36,627 nucleotides of DNA from Deltaproteobacteria bacterium (GCA_018333535.1 JAGXTA010000152.1:1-36627); one strand, 5' to 3'. Positions 9,595-19,243 are shown, numbered from the stretch's first letter. Notes: a model not told the origin generated them from the sequence alone. Numbers and translations are program-made.

Positions 9595-12500
9595 ATGTCG
9601 CACAACGAATTTGTCCATCTCCATCTCCATAGCCAGTACAGTCTGCTGGACGGAGCCATCCGGTTTGATGAGGTCTTCGATTTAGCAAAGAAGTACCGGA
9701 TGGATACCGTGGCGCTGACCGATCATGGGAATATGTTCGGAGCCATCGAATTTTACCAGATGGCCATCAAACATGGAATCAAACCCATCGTGGGATGCGA
9801 AATCTATGTTGCTCCCGGAAGCCGATTTGAGAGGAAGACCGCGGCCGAAGGGGGAGAGGGAGCCTTTCATCTCACCCTGCTGGTAAAAAACCGGACAGGC
9901 TATTTCAACCTCATCAAACTAATCAGTCTCGCGCATATCGAGGGGTTTTACTATAAGCCGAGGGTCGATAAGGAACTCCTGAGCAAGTATCATGAGGGGT
10001 TGATCTGCCTCAGCGGATGCCTCAAGGGCGAGGTTGCCCTCCTGGCGCGCCGGGGGGAGATGAAGAGGGCGATTCAAGCCGCTGAGGAATATCGAACGAT
10101 CTTTGATGATCGGAGGTTCTTCATCGAACTGATGAAGAACGGAGTTGAAAACCAGGCCCTGGTCAATGAACGGCTCCTTGAGATCAGCCGTGAGCTCTTC
10201 ATCCCTGTGGTGGCGACGAATGATTGCCATTACCTCCACCGCGAAGATGCGCAGGCCCATGAGGTGTTGCTCTGCATCCAAACCGGCAAGACGCTCAGCG
10301 ATAAAGAACGGATGAGATTTTCTTCGGATGAATTCTATTTCAGGTCCCCCCAGGAGATGATGGAACTGTTCAGAGACACTCCGGAGGCTATCGCTCACAC
10401 GATGGAGATCGCCGAGGCATGCAACCTGGAGTTGAAGTTTGACGAGAAACATATTCCGCGGATCACCGTGCCTTCCGGAGAATCACCCGATAGCCATCTC
10501 GAGAGGCTTGCACGAGAAGGATTGGAGAAAAGGCTTCTACCCGACCGGGATTCGGAGAATTTCGAGGAACGCGCCTCACGATACCGCGGTCGCCTGGAAG
10601 AGGAGCTGAAGATCATCAAATCCATGGGATATCCCGGGTATTTTTTAATTGTGGCTGATTTCATCCATTATGCCAAACAGAAAGGCATTCCGGTCGGTCC
10701 GGGCCGGGGTTCGGTCGCCGGAAGCCTGGTCGCCTATGCGCTCCATATCACGGATCTGGATCCTCTCGAATATGACCTCATCTTCGAAAGGTTTTTGAAC
10801 CCGGGCCGAAGGAGCAGCATGCCCGATGTGGATGTGGATTTCTGTATGGAGGGAAGGGATGAGGTAATCCGGTATGTGATGGATAAATATGGAAAGGAGA
10901 ATGTCGCCCAGATCATCACCTTTGGCAAGATGCAGGCAAGGGCGGTGCTTCGGGATGTAGGCCGGGTGATGGGAATTCCCTATGCCGAGGTGGACCGGAT
11001 TGCCAAGCTCATCCCCGGCGCTCTCAATATCAGCCTTGAAGAAGCGGTTGAAAAAGAGACCCAATTGAAGGAAATGATCCAGAGAGATTCAAAAGTCGCC
11101 TCTCTCTTTAAGATTGCCCGATCCCTCGAAGGGCTGACCCGACACGCCTCCACCCATGCGGCAGGAGTGGTCATCTCGAACCGGCCGTTGATGGATTACC
11201 TTCCCCTCTACCGGGGCCAGGACGGTGAGGTGGTCACTCAGTATGCGATGAAAGAGGTGGAGGCCATCGGGTTGGTTAAATTCGATTTCCTGGGGCTCAA
11301 GACCCTGACGATGGTCAACCATGCCATTGAACTCATTAAGAGGAATCAGGGGATATCGATCGATCTCTCAAAAATCCCTCTCGATGCCCCCGACGTGTTT
11401 GCATCCCTTGGGGCTGGCTCCAACCTGGGCATCTTCCAGCTTGAAAGTTCAGGGATGAGGGATCTTCTGACCAAACTCAAGCCGGAGGGCTTCAAGGACA
11501 TCATTGCGCTGGTGGCCCTCTACCGGCCGGGCCCTCTCGACAGCGGAATGGTGGAAGAGTTTGTCAAACGAAAACACGGAAGGGTGGCCATCACCTATGA
11601 AGTTCCGGCTCTCGAAGGGATCCTGAGAGATACCTATGGGGTCATCGTCTATCAGGAACAGGTGATGCACATTGCGAGCAGTCTTGCCAGTTTTACGCTC
11701 GAAGATGCGGATAACCTGCGAAGGGCCATGGCCAAGAAAGACACCTCCGAAATGGAGAAACAAAAAGAGAAGTTTTTCGAAGGAACGAAAAAGAACCGAA
11801 TCTCTCCCAGGAAAGCCGAGAAGATCTTCGACCAGATGGAGACCTTTGGCCGCTATGGCTTCAATAAATCGCACAGCGCGGCGTATGCCCTTATCGCCTA
11901 CCAGACCGCTTATTTAAAAACCCGCTATCCGATCGAATTTATGGCGGCCCTGCTGACCAGCGAGGTGCAGAATACCGATAAAATCATGAAGTATATCGCG
12001 GAATGCCGCGAGATGTCCATTCCCATTCTGCCTCCGGACATCAATGAGAGTCACAGGGATTTTACCGTAGTGGGACATCAGGTTCGGTTCGGACTGGCTG
12101 CGGTCAAGAATGTGGGGGATGCCGCCATTGAGGTCATCCTCAAAGAAAAAGAGGAGAAAGGGAGATTCCAATCCCTTGACGATTTCTGCCGGAGGGTTGA
12201 TCTGAGAAAGGTGAACCGGCGGGTGATTGAAAGTCTGATCAAATGCGGGGCTTTCGACTTTTCAAAAGCCCATCGCTCCCAGATGCTCAGCGTTCTGGAT
12301 GAGGTTTTGGAGCGATCTCAGGGGGCCCAGCGGAAGATGGATACGACCCAGATGAGCATGTGGGAAGTCTCTTCGGGAGAAAGAGAGAAGGCCTACCCCG
12401 ACATCGAAGAATTTCCAGAATCCCAGTTGATTCTTTTTGAAAAGGAGACGATCGGTTTCTACATCTCCCGGCATCCTCTGTCAGCCTACCAAGAAGAGAT

Positions 12501-13056
12501 CAAAAGACATACTGAGGATGACACCTCCACGTTGCTCCAATTGCAGAACGGCCAGGAGGTGAGGATCTGCGGACTGGTCAGCAGCCTGAAAGAGATCGTC
12601 ACCAAAAAAGGGGACAGGATGGCGTTTTTAAACCTTGAGGATATGAAAGGATTTGTTGAAGTCATCCTCTTCCCCGAGGTCTTTAAAAGCGCTTCAAATT
12701 ACCTCAAGGGAGGAGACCCTCTCCTGGTCCGAGGGAGTCTCGATCTTGCGGAGGACCGGATCAAGATCAAAGGGATGGAGGTGCGGCCCCTCGCCAGCCT
12801 GGCATCCTCTCCCCCGAGGTCCGTTCATTTAAAAATTCCTCAATCCTCTTTATCGCAAACGGGTCTTACCCAACTGAAGGAGATGATCCTTGCCCATAAG
12901 GGGGCTTGCCGGATCTTTTTACATATCACCAACGGAGAGCAACAGGAGACCGTGATTGCCTTTTCAGATGAGTACAGGGTTGATCCCTCTCCCATTTTTC
13001 AGGATCGCATCAAAACACTATTTCCCTCTCCACGCCTCTCTTTGGAATGGGGTTAG
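9595..13056 (+). CDS. dnaE: DNA polymerase III subunit alpha
   Basis: DnaE is the replicative polymerase subunit. I place the start at ATG 9595 because it has TTAGGAG upstream and gives the family N-terminus MSHNEFVHLHLHSQYSLLDG. The earlier in-frame ATG at 9538 lies inside a repeat and encodes non-homologous residues. The 1153-residue protein has an N-terminal PHP domain with its histidine motif. The palm has catalytic aspartates D411 and D413 in PDVDVDF, matching E. coli D401 and D403. Helix-hairpin-helix and OB-fold regions lie at the end (VRICGLVSSLKEIVTKKGDR, near residue 985). QMSMW at 919-923 sits where E. coli DnaE has its beta-clamp binding motif. accA starts three bases after the stop, the same order as in E. 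coli, so the two are probably co-transcribed. Confidence 0.97.
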   Translation: MSHNEFVHLHLHSQYSLLDGAIRFDEVFDLAKKYRMDTVALTDHGNMFGAIEFYQMAIKHGIKPIVGCEIYVAPGSRFERKTAAEGGEGAFHLTLLVKNRTGYFNLIKLISLAHIEGFYYKPRVDKELLSKYHEGLICLSGCLKGEVALLARRGEMKRAIQAAEEYRTIFDDRRFFIELMKNGVENQALVNERLLEISRELFIPVVATNDCHYLHREDAQAHEVLLCIQTGKTLSDKERMRFSSDEFYFRSPQEMMELFRDTPEAIAHTMEIAEACNLELKFDEKHIPRITVPSGESPDSHLERLAREGLEKRLLPDRDSENFEERASRYRGRLEEELKIIKSMGYPGYFLIVADFIHYAKQKGIPVGPGRGSVAGSLVAYALHITDLDPLEYDLIFERFLNPGRRSSMPDVDVDFCMEGRDEVIRYVMDKYGKENVAQIITFGKMQARAVLRDVGRVMGIPYAEVDRIAKLIPGALNISLEEAVEKETQLKEMIQRDSKVASLFKIARSLEGLTRHASTHAAGVVISNRPLMDYLPLYRGQDGEVVTQYAMKEVEAIGLVKFDFLGLKTLTMVNHAIELIKRNQGISIDLSKIPLDAPDVFASLGAGSNLGIFQLESSGMRDLLTKLKPEGFKDIIALVALYRPGPLDSGMVEEFVKRKHGRVAITYEVPALEGILRDTYGVIVYQEQVMHIASSLASFTLEDADNLRRAMAKKDTSEMEKQKEKFFEGTKKNRISPRKAEKIFDQMETFGRYGFNKSHSAAYALIAYQTAYLKTRYPIEFMAALLTSEVQNTDKIMKYIAECREMSIPILPPDINESHRDFTVVGHQVRFGLAAVKNVGDAAIEVILKEKEEKGRFQSLDDFCRRVDLRKVNRRVIESLIKCGAFDFSKAHRSQMLSVLDEVLERSQGAQRKMDTTQMSMWEVSSGEREKAYPDIEEFPESQLILFEKETIGFYISRHPLSAYQEEIKRHTEDDTSTLLQLQNGQEVRICGLVSSLKEIVTKKGDRMAFLNLEDMKGFVEVILFPEVFKSASNYLKGGDPLLVRGSLDLAEDRIKIKGMEVRPLASLASSPPRSVHLKIPQSSLSQTGLTQLKEMILAHKGACRIFLHITNGEQQETVIAFSDEYRVDPSPIFQDRIKTLFPSPRLSLEWG

Positions 13057-13059
13057 AAG

Positions 13060-14031
13060 ATGGTCAAACATTATCTTGATTTTGAAAAACCGCTCGTCGA
13101 TCTGGAAAACGAGATCGAACACCTGAAGAGATTTTCTAAAGGCAAGCACCTCCATATCGATGAGCAGATCAATACCCTCGAAGAGAAACTGCACCGACTG
13201 CGGAAAGAGGTATTCTCAAGCCTGACAGGCTGGCAGATTACACAGATGGCCCGGCATATCGACCGACCCAAATCTTCCTACTATATTGAAACGATCCTCA
13301 ATGATTTTATCGAACTGCATGGAGACCGAAATTATGGGGATGATCCGGCCATTGTCGGGGGAATGGCCAGGCTTAATGGAAAGCCGGTCATCGTGGTGGC
13401 TCACCAGAAGGGGACCGACGTGAAAGAGATGGCGGACCGAAATTTCGGGATGCCTCATCCGGAGGGTTACCGGAAGGCATTCAGGCTGATGAAGATGGCG
13501 GAGGTCTTTCAAAAACCGGTCATCACCATGATCGACACGCCGGGCGCCTTTCCGGGTATCGGAGCGGAGGAGAGGGGCCAGGCCGAGGCCATTGCACGGA
13601 ACCTTAAAATGATGGCGATGCTCAGAGCACCGATTCTTACTCTCGTCATCGGGGAAGGGGGCAGCGGAGGCGCCCTTGCCATCGGAGTCGGGGACCGGAT
13701 ATTAATGCTGGAATATTCCATCTATTCGGTCATCTCTCCGGAGGGATGTGCGGCGATCCTCTGGAAAGACGGTGAGAAGGGCAAGGCAACGGCTGCGGAT
13801 TCACTGAAATTGACCGCCAGCGATCTGTTTAGACTGGGGGTCATCGATGAGGTGATTGAGGAGCCTCTGGGAGGAGCGCACCGGGATCCGAGAGAGATGG
13901 CCAACCGGCTAAAAGGGTCATTGGAACGTCACCTGATGGAATTAGAGAAGATGGAAATGGATTCCCTCTTGGCGAATCGGTATGAGAAATTCAGAAAGAT
14001 GGGGACGTTTCTGGAGGAGAGTGGAAAGTAG
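13060..14031 (+). CDS. accA: Acetyl-CoA carboxylase carboxyltransferase subunit alpha
   Basis: AccA, with AccD, transfers the carboxyl group from biotin carrier protein to acetyl-CoA to give malonyl-CoA, the first step of fatty-acid synthesis. The protein is 323 residues, normal for the family. It has an N-terminal coiled-coil-like helix region, then the crotonase-fold core with RNFGMPHPEGYRKAFRLM, the oxyanion segment TPGAFPGIGAEERGQAEAIA, and GEGGSGGALAIGVGDRILML and SPEGCAAILWKD. The start ATG lies three bases after the dnaE stop, implying translational coupling. No accD, accB or accC is in the window. A palindromic repeat follows the gene. Confidence 0.97.
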   Translation: MVKHYLDFEKPLVDLENEIEHLKRFSKGKHLHIDEQINTLEEKLHRLRKEVFSSLTGWQITQMARHIDRPKSSYYIETILNDFIELHGDRNYGDDPAIVGGMARLNGKPVIVVAHQKGTDVKEMADRNFGMPHPEGYRKAFRLMKMAEVFQKPVITMIDTPGAFPGIGAEERGQAEAIARNLKMMAMLRAPILTLVIGEGGSGGALAIGVGDRILMLEYSIYSVISPEGCAAILWKDGEKGKATAADSLKLTASDLFRLGVIDEVIEEPLGGAHRDPREMANRLKGSLERHLMELEKMEMDSLLANRYEKFRKMGTFLEESGK

Positions 14032-14040
14032 TGGATAGAA

Positions 14041-14233
14041 GGTGAACGGTTATGGGTGACGATGCTCGTATCGAAGCAAGAGGCTTGAAAAGCGAAGCTC
14101 GAGCATCCAGATTCTATTCGCGAGTCTCGATACGAGCTTCGACAACGACAAACGTCATTTTCAATTTAACGAAACGGCCACTGAACCTAATATGGTACAG
14201 GGCGGGCCTCGTTACCCTTACCATCAGAGATTA
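14041..14233. repeat. Palindromic intergenic repeat, copy C (inverted) with tail module
   Basis: The core at about 14041-14155 is the reverse complement of the same element found at 28561-28665, with GCTCGTATCGAAGC near the left end and GATACGAGCTTCGACAACGA near the right end. A second module (about 14190-14233, containing GGGCCTCGTTACCCTTACCAT) is shared with the copy in front of asnB. It sits between accA and mutL, both on the plus strand. The short reading frame inside it encodes only repeat sequence. Confidence 0.75.
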
Positions 14234-14250
14234 AACCTATATTTTCAATT

Positions 14251-15996
14251 ATGGCGGGTAAAATTCGAATATTGCCGGAGCCTGTTGCACAAAAGATTGC
14301 GGCCGGAGAGGTCGTTGAAAGGCCGGCTTCTGTCGTGAAGGAGCTGATGGAAAACGCAATCGATGCGGGGGCCTCTGAAATCATTGTAGAGCTAAAATCA
14401 GGCGGACTCCAGCTCATCCGCGTGACCGATAACGGGGAAGGGATGGTTCCGGAGGATGTTCCCCTTGCCCTTCAACGATTCGCCACCAGTAAGATCCGGC
14501 AGGCCGAAGACCTCTTTGCCATCGAGACCCTTGGGTTCAGAGGAGAGGCGTTGCCCAGCATCGCCTCTGTCTCACAGATGGTTCTCAAGACCCGGCCATC
14601 GAATTCGATCAGCGGAACAAAAGTGATCTCTGAAGGAGGCGAAGTCAAACGTATATCAGAGGTTGGCTGTCCCGTGGGGACCGACGTGGAAGTCCATGAT
14701 CTCTTTTACAATTTTCCGGTTCGCAGAAAATTCTTAAAATCGATTCGCACGGAACTCCGGTACGCCCTCCTCCACTTTCACAGGATGAGCCTTGCTTATC
14801 CTTCCATCACGTTTAAATTCATCCATGACGGCCGCATCCTCCAGGAGTTGATAAAAACGGAGTCCTTCTTGACGCGGGTCGAAGCGATTCTCGGGAAGGA
14901 GGTAATCGGTCACCTCAAACCCATCCGGCATGAGGAAGATGAAATTCAGATCGAGGGGTTTACGAGCCTTCCTTCATTCGCAAAGGGAAACAGGGACGGA
15001 ATCTCTACCTATATTCACGGCAGATATGTGAAGGATCGAATTATTCAGAAAGCCATCCTGGATGGTTACCGGCACGTCCTTCCTGCGGATAAATATCCTG
15101 TTTCCATTCTATTGATCAGCCTTCCTCCTTCTTCCGTCGATGTGAATGTTCATCCGACCAAGGCAGAGGTAAAATTTAAAGAACCGGAGAGAATCTATCA
15201 AGCTGTATGGTCTTCGATCCGGAGAGCGCTGGAAGAATCTCCTTCGGAGGGGAGATGGATCTCTCCGGGAAAAAGAGGGGAGTCCATTCAGGAAGGAGAA
15301 CTCCAGGCCTCTCTCTCTTTCCAGGGTTTTCGGAAACCCTATTCCGAAGTCGGCGATAATGGATTTAATCCTCCAAAGGTGGGAGAGAGAGAGGACCTTC
15401 AATGGGAAGTGGAGAAGAGGACCCCTTACCGTGTTGTCGGCCAACTCTGGGCGACCTATATTCTCTGCGAGGCAGAGGGAACGCTCATCTTCGTTGACCA
15501 GCACGCTGCCCACGAACGGATTCTGTTTGAGAAATTGAAGAGGAAATACGACGACGGAGCGCTGACAACGGAGAAATTACTTCTTCCTGTGTTGTTGGAA
15601 CTTTCACTCGAGGAATCGCTCATTTTCGATTCGGCTGAAGAGGCCTTTAAGGCAATCGGATTTGAAATCGAATCTGTTGGTGAGAGGCTCTACGCCATTC
15701 GAACGATCCCCTCCTTTATCGAGCAGAAGGAAGCAGGAGAGAGAGTGAGGGAGATGCTCGAAGAACTCTCTTTTTTAAAGAGGGGAGGGGAGGGATCGAT
15801 CCCCCTCCAGACCCTTCTCATCTCCCTGGCCTGCCATTCTGCGGTGCGGGCCAACTTCCCGTTGAGGAGGGAAGAGATGGAAGAGTTGATCGGGAATCTC
15901 TATCCCTTCAATCCTTCAACCACCTGCCCGCATGGCCGACCCGTCTTCTTTCTTCTTCCCCTCGATGAGATGAACCGCCAGTTCAAACGGAACTGA
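14251..15996 (+). CDS. mutL: DNA mismatch repair protein MutL (endonuclease-type)
   Basis: MutL links mismatch recognition by MutS to strand removal. The 581-residue protein has the GHKL ATPase N-terminus: ELMENAIDAGA, VTDNGEGM, RFATSKI and TLGFRGEALPSIASV. Its C-terminal dimerisation domain contains the metal-binding motif DQHA(X)2E(X)4E (D416, H418, E422, E427), plus ACHSAVRAN and CPHGRP. By family knowledge this motif marks MutL proteins that nick DNA themselves, as in bacteria lacking MutH. No Shine-Dalgarno is evident before ATG 14251, which lies just after a palindromic repeat, but the N-terminus MAGKIRILPEPVAQKIAAGE fits the family exactly. mutS is not in the window. Its end is six bases from the converging pilR end. 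Confidence 0.96.
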   Translation: MAGKIRILPEPVAQKIAAGEVVERPASVVKELMENAIDAGASEIIVELKSGGLQLIRVTDNGEGMVPEDVPLALQRFATSKIRQAEDLFAIETLGFRGEALPSIASVSQMVLKTRPSNSISGTKVISEGGEVKRISEVGCPVGTDVEVHDLFYNFPVRRKFLKSIRTELRYALLHFHRMSLAYPSITFKFIHDGRILQELIKTESFLTRVEAILGKEVIGHLKPIRHEEDEIQIEGFTSLPSFAKGNRDGISTYIHGRYVKDRIIQKAILDGYRHVLPADKYPVSILLISLPPSSVDVNVHPTKAEVKFKEPERIYQAVWSSIRRALEESPSEGRWISPGKRGESIQEGELQASLSFQGFRKPYSEVGDNGFNPPKVGEREDLQWEVEKRTPYRVVGQLWATYILCEAEGTLIFVDQHAAHERILFEKLKRKYDDGALTTEKLLLPVLLELSLEESLIFDSAEEAFKAIGFEIESVGERLYAIRTIPSFIEQKEAGERVREMLEELSFLKRGGEGSIPLQTLLISLACHSAVRANFPLRREEMEELIGNLYPFNPSTTCPHGRPVFFLLPLDEMNRQFKRN

Positions 15997-16002
15997 GCAG
16001 GA

Positions 16003-17394
16003 TCAGGATTCCTCGCCGTTATTCAATCCGTATTTCTCCAGCCGGTAGCGCATGGATCGGAAATTGATATGGAGCAGTTCGGCTGCTTTCTTTTTAATCC
16101 CTTTGGTCCGGTCGAGGGCCTTAAGCAGAAGCGTCCTCTCGACATCCTCCACGATCTTTTCGAGGTCGACCCCTTCGCTCGGGATTTCGAGATCGAGTGG
16201 TTTTCTCTTGAGGGGAAGCTGTTCCTCGATATAAGAATTGAGATTTTGGGCGGTCAATTCCTGAGATGTTTCAAGGGCCACTGCCCTCTCGATAATATTC
16301 TGAAGTTCCCTCACATTCCCGGGATAATCATATTGAACCAGAATCCGGAGGGCTTCGGGAGATATCTGGGAAATCTGTTTCCCAAGTTCTTCCGAATATT
16401 TCTTCAAAAAATGGCTGGTCAGAAGAGGAATGTCTTCTTTATGTTCCCTCAGAGAGGGAATTTTTATCTGAATCACATTGAGCCTGTAAAAAAGGTCCTC
16501 TCGAAACTGTTTTTCCCGGACGGCTTCTTCGAGGTCTTTGTTGGTTGCAGAGATGATCCGGACATCGACACGGATGTCCTCGGTCCCTCCCACCCGCTTG
16601 AACTCCCTGTCCTGTAAGACACGGAGTAACTTAACCTGCATCATCAGGGGGAGTTCGCTGATTTCATCGAGAAAGAGGGTCCCCTCGTCAGCGACTTCGA
16701 ATAACCCCTTCTTGGTTGAAATGGCATCGGTAAAAGCTCCTTTCATATGCCCGAAGAGTTCGGTTTCGATGAGGGATTCGGGGATGGCGCCACAGTTTAA
16801 AGTGACGAAGGGTTTGTCCTTGCGCGGACTGTTATAGTGAATCGCCTTGGCCGCCAGTTCCTTGCCGGTCCCGCTTTCTCCGGCGATCAGGATGTTTGTT
16901 TTGGTGGGGGCAACCTTCTCCAGAAGGTCATAAAGATCGAGCATCCTGGAACTCTGCCCGATGATATTTTCGAAATGATACCGATCCCTGACGACCTGTT
17001 TGAGAAGGAGGTTTTCATTCTGAAGATGTTTCTTTTCGAGGGCGTTCTGGATGATCAGCTTGATCTCTTCAATCTTAAAGGGTTTCATGATATAATCATA
17101 AGCCCCTTCCTTCATTGCTTTAATAGCAGTATCGGCAGAGGCATAAGCCGTGATCACGATGACAACTGTTTCGGGCGAGATCGATTTAATCCTTTTCAAG
17201 ACGGAGATGCCATCCTGTCTGGGCATGCGGATATCCACCAGGGCCAGGTCAAAAATATCCTTTTCGATCAGCTTCATCACCTCTTCTCCGTTAGAGGCAA
17301 GCGTGACCTTATAGCCCTCCTTTTTCAGCATGATGTCCAGAAACTCCCTCATGCTTTTTTCATCATCAGCAACCAGAATCTTATCCTTTTGCAT
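16003..17394 (-). CDS. pilR: Sigma-54-dependent response regulator of the NtrC family, PilR-like
   Basis: This 463-residue activator is expected to turn on sigma-54 promoters when phosphorylated. The receiver domain has phospho-acceptor Asp54 in LALVDIRMP. The AAA+ domain has Walker A GESGTGKE (about 171-178), GAFTDA at 219-224 in place of the usual GAFTGA, Walker B LFLDEI, and ISATNKDL. A Fis-type helix-turn-helix ends the protein (KKKAAELLHINFRSMRYRLEKY). It follows the PilS-like kinase after seven bases, so they are a cognate pair. Its place at the end of the pilB-pilT-pilC cluster, which has a sigma-54 promoter, supports PilR rather than another NtrC relative. The Gly-to-Asp change in the sigma-contact loop is notable but occurs elsewhere in the family, as I recall. 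Confidence 0.9.
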   Translation of the reverse strand: MQKDKILVADDEKSMREFLDIMLKKEGYKVTLASNGEEVMKLIEKDIFDLALVDIRMPRQDGISVLKRIKSISPETVVIVITAYASADTAIKAMKEGAYDYIMKPFKIEEIKLIIQNALEKKHLQNENLLLKQVVRDRYHFENIIGQSSRMLDLYDLLEKVAPTKTNILIAGESGTGKELAAKAIHYNSPRKDKPFVTLNCGAIPESLIETELFGHMKGAFTDAISTKKGLFEVADEGTLFLDEISELPLMMQVKLLRVLQDREFKRVGGTEDIRVDVRIISATNKDLEEAVREKQFREDLFYRLNVIQIKIPSLREHKEDIPLLTSHFLKKYSEELGKQISQISPEALRILVQYDYPGNVRELQNIIERAVALETSQELTAQNLNSYIEEQLPLKRKPLDLEIPSEGVDLEKIVEDVERTLLLKALDRTKGIKKKAAELLHINFRSMRYRLEKYGLNNGEES

Positions 17395-17401
17395 TCTCTT
17401 T

Positions 17402-19141
17402 TTACCCTGTTTTCATCGGTTCGACTTGGGTTGATCCGGCAGGCAGAAAAACGGTGAAGACGGATCCCCTGCCGATATCGCTCTCCACTCTGATCACTCC
17501 GTTATGGTTTTCAATAATTTTATGGACGATGGAGAGGCCCAATCCCGTTCCTCCCTCTTTGGTCGTATAGAAGGGCTCGAAGATTTTTTCTTTTTCCTGA
17601 GAGGAGATCCCGTTTCCGGAATCGGTGATCGCGATCTTCACCCATTCGATCTCCCTCTTCGCAGCGCCAAAAGGGAGGCCTCCTACAAAGGTCTCGCTTG
17701 TTCTTTCAATACCAATCCGAATGTCACCGCCGTCCGGGATGGCCTGAGCCGCATTGATCAGAAGATTCCAGAAGACCTGCCGTATCTGGTCCGGGTCGAC
17801 CAGCGCCTCAACGCCTCCATTTTTAGGTGTCCTCGTAATGCGGAGCCCATCATGGAAAGCCGGAGAGTGGATGAAAAGTTCAACCGTTTCGTCAAGGATC
17901 TTTCCGATCTCCCACGGGGATCGATAGGTCTGAGGGGGATGGGCAAAAAGGAGGAAATCGGTGATCAATGCATTGAGCCTCTCTGACTCCCTGAGGGTGA
18001 TGGCCATCAGATGTTCCTGCTGTGGATCGAGAGAGAGCTCCGATTTTAACATCTGAATCGATCCGCTCAATGAGGCCAGCGGATTTCTGATCTCATGGGC
18101 CATCCCTGCGGCGAGGGCGCCGATGGCGGCCATCCGGTCGTATCGTTTCATCTGCTCTTCCATCTCTTTGAAACGGGTGATGTCCTGAAAGATGAGCGTA
18201 TGCCCGATCACGGATCCTTTGGGGTCGGTCAGGGGAGAAATGGAAAACCCGAGATAAATCTTTTCTCCGTACTCTTCGGAAAAAAGGGTTTCATACCGCT
18301 TGTAATCGAGGGGGAAGCCTGACGCCTTACTTTTCAGCTCCCCAAGGACTCCGGCAATCTCTGGAAAAAGATCATAGATGGAGACATTCTTCAGCCCTTC
18401 TCCTTTCCGGTTCAGAATCTTTTCTGCGGTTCGGTTGAGGAAATTGATCCGGCCGTTGAAATCGATGGTGAGGAGCCCACTGTCAAGGCTCTGGACGATA
18501 TTCCGGTTGAAGGCTTCGAGTTGATCGTAATCGACCTGCTTCTGGATGAGTTCACCCTTCTTCTTTTTCAATTCTTCGGAGATCGTGCTGCTCAGAAATG
18601 CCACAATGTAATAGGCGGCTAAATAGGTGATCAGGGAGTAGAAAACCTGGCTGGCCTCAGGCGTGACGAACTGACCCGGGAGGCGGATCCACTCGTAGAG
18701 CTGAAGGAGCAGGATGAGGCCGTAGAGAAAGGTGGAGAGCGATGCCGAATAGAAGGCCCCCCGTTTATAGAAGAGGATGCTGGTTCCGATAATCGTAAAG
18801 ATGTAGGCAAGCGGAAAGAAGCTCTCCTTTCCGCCGGTAAAGGCGATGAGGCCCGCGATGAAGAGATGATCGATCACCAGCTGGATAAAGGTAAATCGAC
18901 GGAGGTTTTTAACACGCTTTAGAAGAAACGCATAAACGATCGTCACCAGATAGAAGAGGCTGATAAAATAGTAGAACTGGTTGGTCATGGGGATGAAGAA
19001 ATATTTCTTCTCGGAGAGCTGAAAGATATAAGCAATCGCGAGCAGGAGGGTGAGGATGATGACACGGGAGACCATCAATCCTTTCACATTTTTCAGGATT
19101 TTCTGCTGGGGGTCGAGAGGAATGTTCAGGTTCGAATTCAT
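17402..19141 (-). CDS. pilS: Membrane sensor histidine kinase, PilS-like
   Basis: This 579-residue inner-membrane kinase is the partner of the adjacent PilR-like regulator. About six hydrophobic helices occupy residues 22-185, as in PilS. A PAS domain follows at about 210-325 (NIVQSLDSGLLTIDFNGRIN). The dimerisation domain has the phospho-acceptor His349 in AAGMAHEIRNPLASL. The ATPase domain contains NLLINAAQAI, DSGNGIS and GTGLGLSIVHKII. In Pseudomonas and Myxococcus PilS responds to pilin level in the membrane; the same is inferred here. The start ATG at 19141 follows a 102-base gap after pilC, which contains an inverted repeat. That suggests an extra control point inside the cluster. Confidence 0.9.
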   Translation of the reverse strand: MNSNLNIPLDPQQKILKNVKGLMVSRVIILTLLLAIAYIFQLSEKKYFFIPMTNQFYYFISLFYLVTIVYAFLLKRVKNLRRFTFIQLVIDHLFIAGLIAFTGGKESFFPLAYIFTIIGTSILFYKRGAFYSASLSTFLYGLILLLQLYEWIRLPGQFVTPEASQVFYSLITYLAAYYIVAFLSSTISEELKKKKGELIQKQVDYDQLEAFNRNIVQSLDSGLLTIDFNGRINFLNRTAEKILNRKGEGLKNVSIYDLFPEIAGVLGELKSKASGFPLDYKRYETLFSEEYGEKIYLGFSISPLTDPKGSVIGHTLIFQDITRFKEMEEQMKRYDRMAAIGALAAGMAHEIRNPLASLSGSIQMLKSELSLDPQQEHLMAITLRESERLNALITDFLLFAHPPQTYRSPWEIGKILDETVELFIHSPAFHDGLRITRTPKNGGVEALVDPDQIRQVFWNLLINAAQAIPDGGDIRIGIERTSETFVGGLPFGAAKREIEWVKIAITDSGNGISSQEKEKIFEPFYTTKEGGTGLGLSIVHKIIENHNGVIRVESDIGRGSVFTVFLPAGSTQVEPMKTG

Positions 19142-19161
19142 AAGTCCCCATTGTTGGCGTT

Positions 19162-19194
19162 AATTGGGACAGGTGAATTATTTAAATCCCAATT
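19162..19194. repeat. Inverted repeat between pilC and pilS
   Basis: AATTGGGA (19162-19169) and TCCCAATT (19187-19194) form a perfect eight-base inverted repeat with a 17-base spacer, in the 102-base gap before pilS. It could be an operator or an mRNA hairpin that sets pilS-pilR expression apart from the structural pil genes. Confidence 0.4.
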
Positions 19195-19243
19195 TCAGCA
19201 TGAAGGGATGTTTTTTTAAAAACAGCCTGTTCTATTAAATATT

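Noticed and set aside
14052-14234. Sixty-codon open frame between accA and mutL
   Set aside because: It lies wholly inside the palindromic repeat. Similar peptides (SIRASTT) recur in the repeat copy before asnB, so it is repeat sequence and not a gene.
16837-17457. Plus-strand open frame of 206 codons opposite pilR and pilS
   Set aside because: It is fully antisense to conserved REC and AAA+ coding sequence, with no family resemblance or ribosome-binding site.
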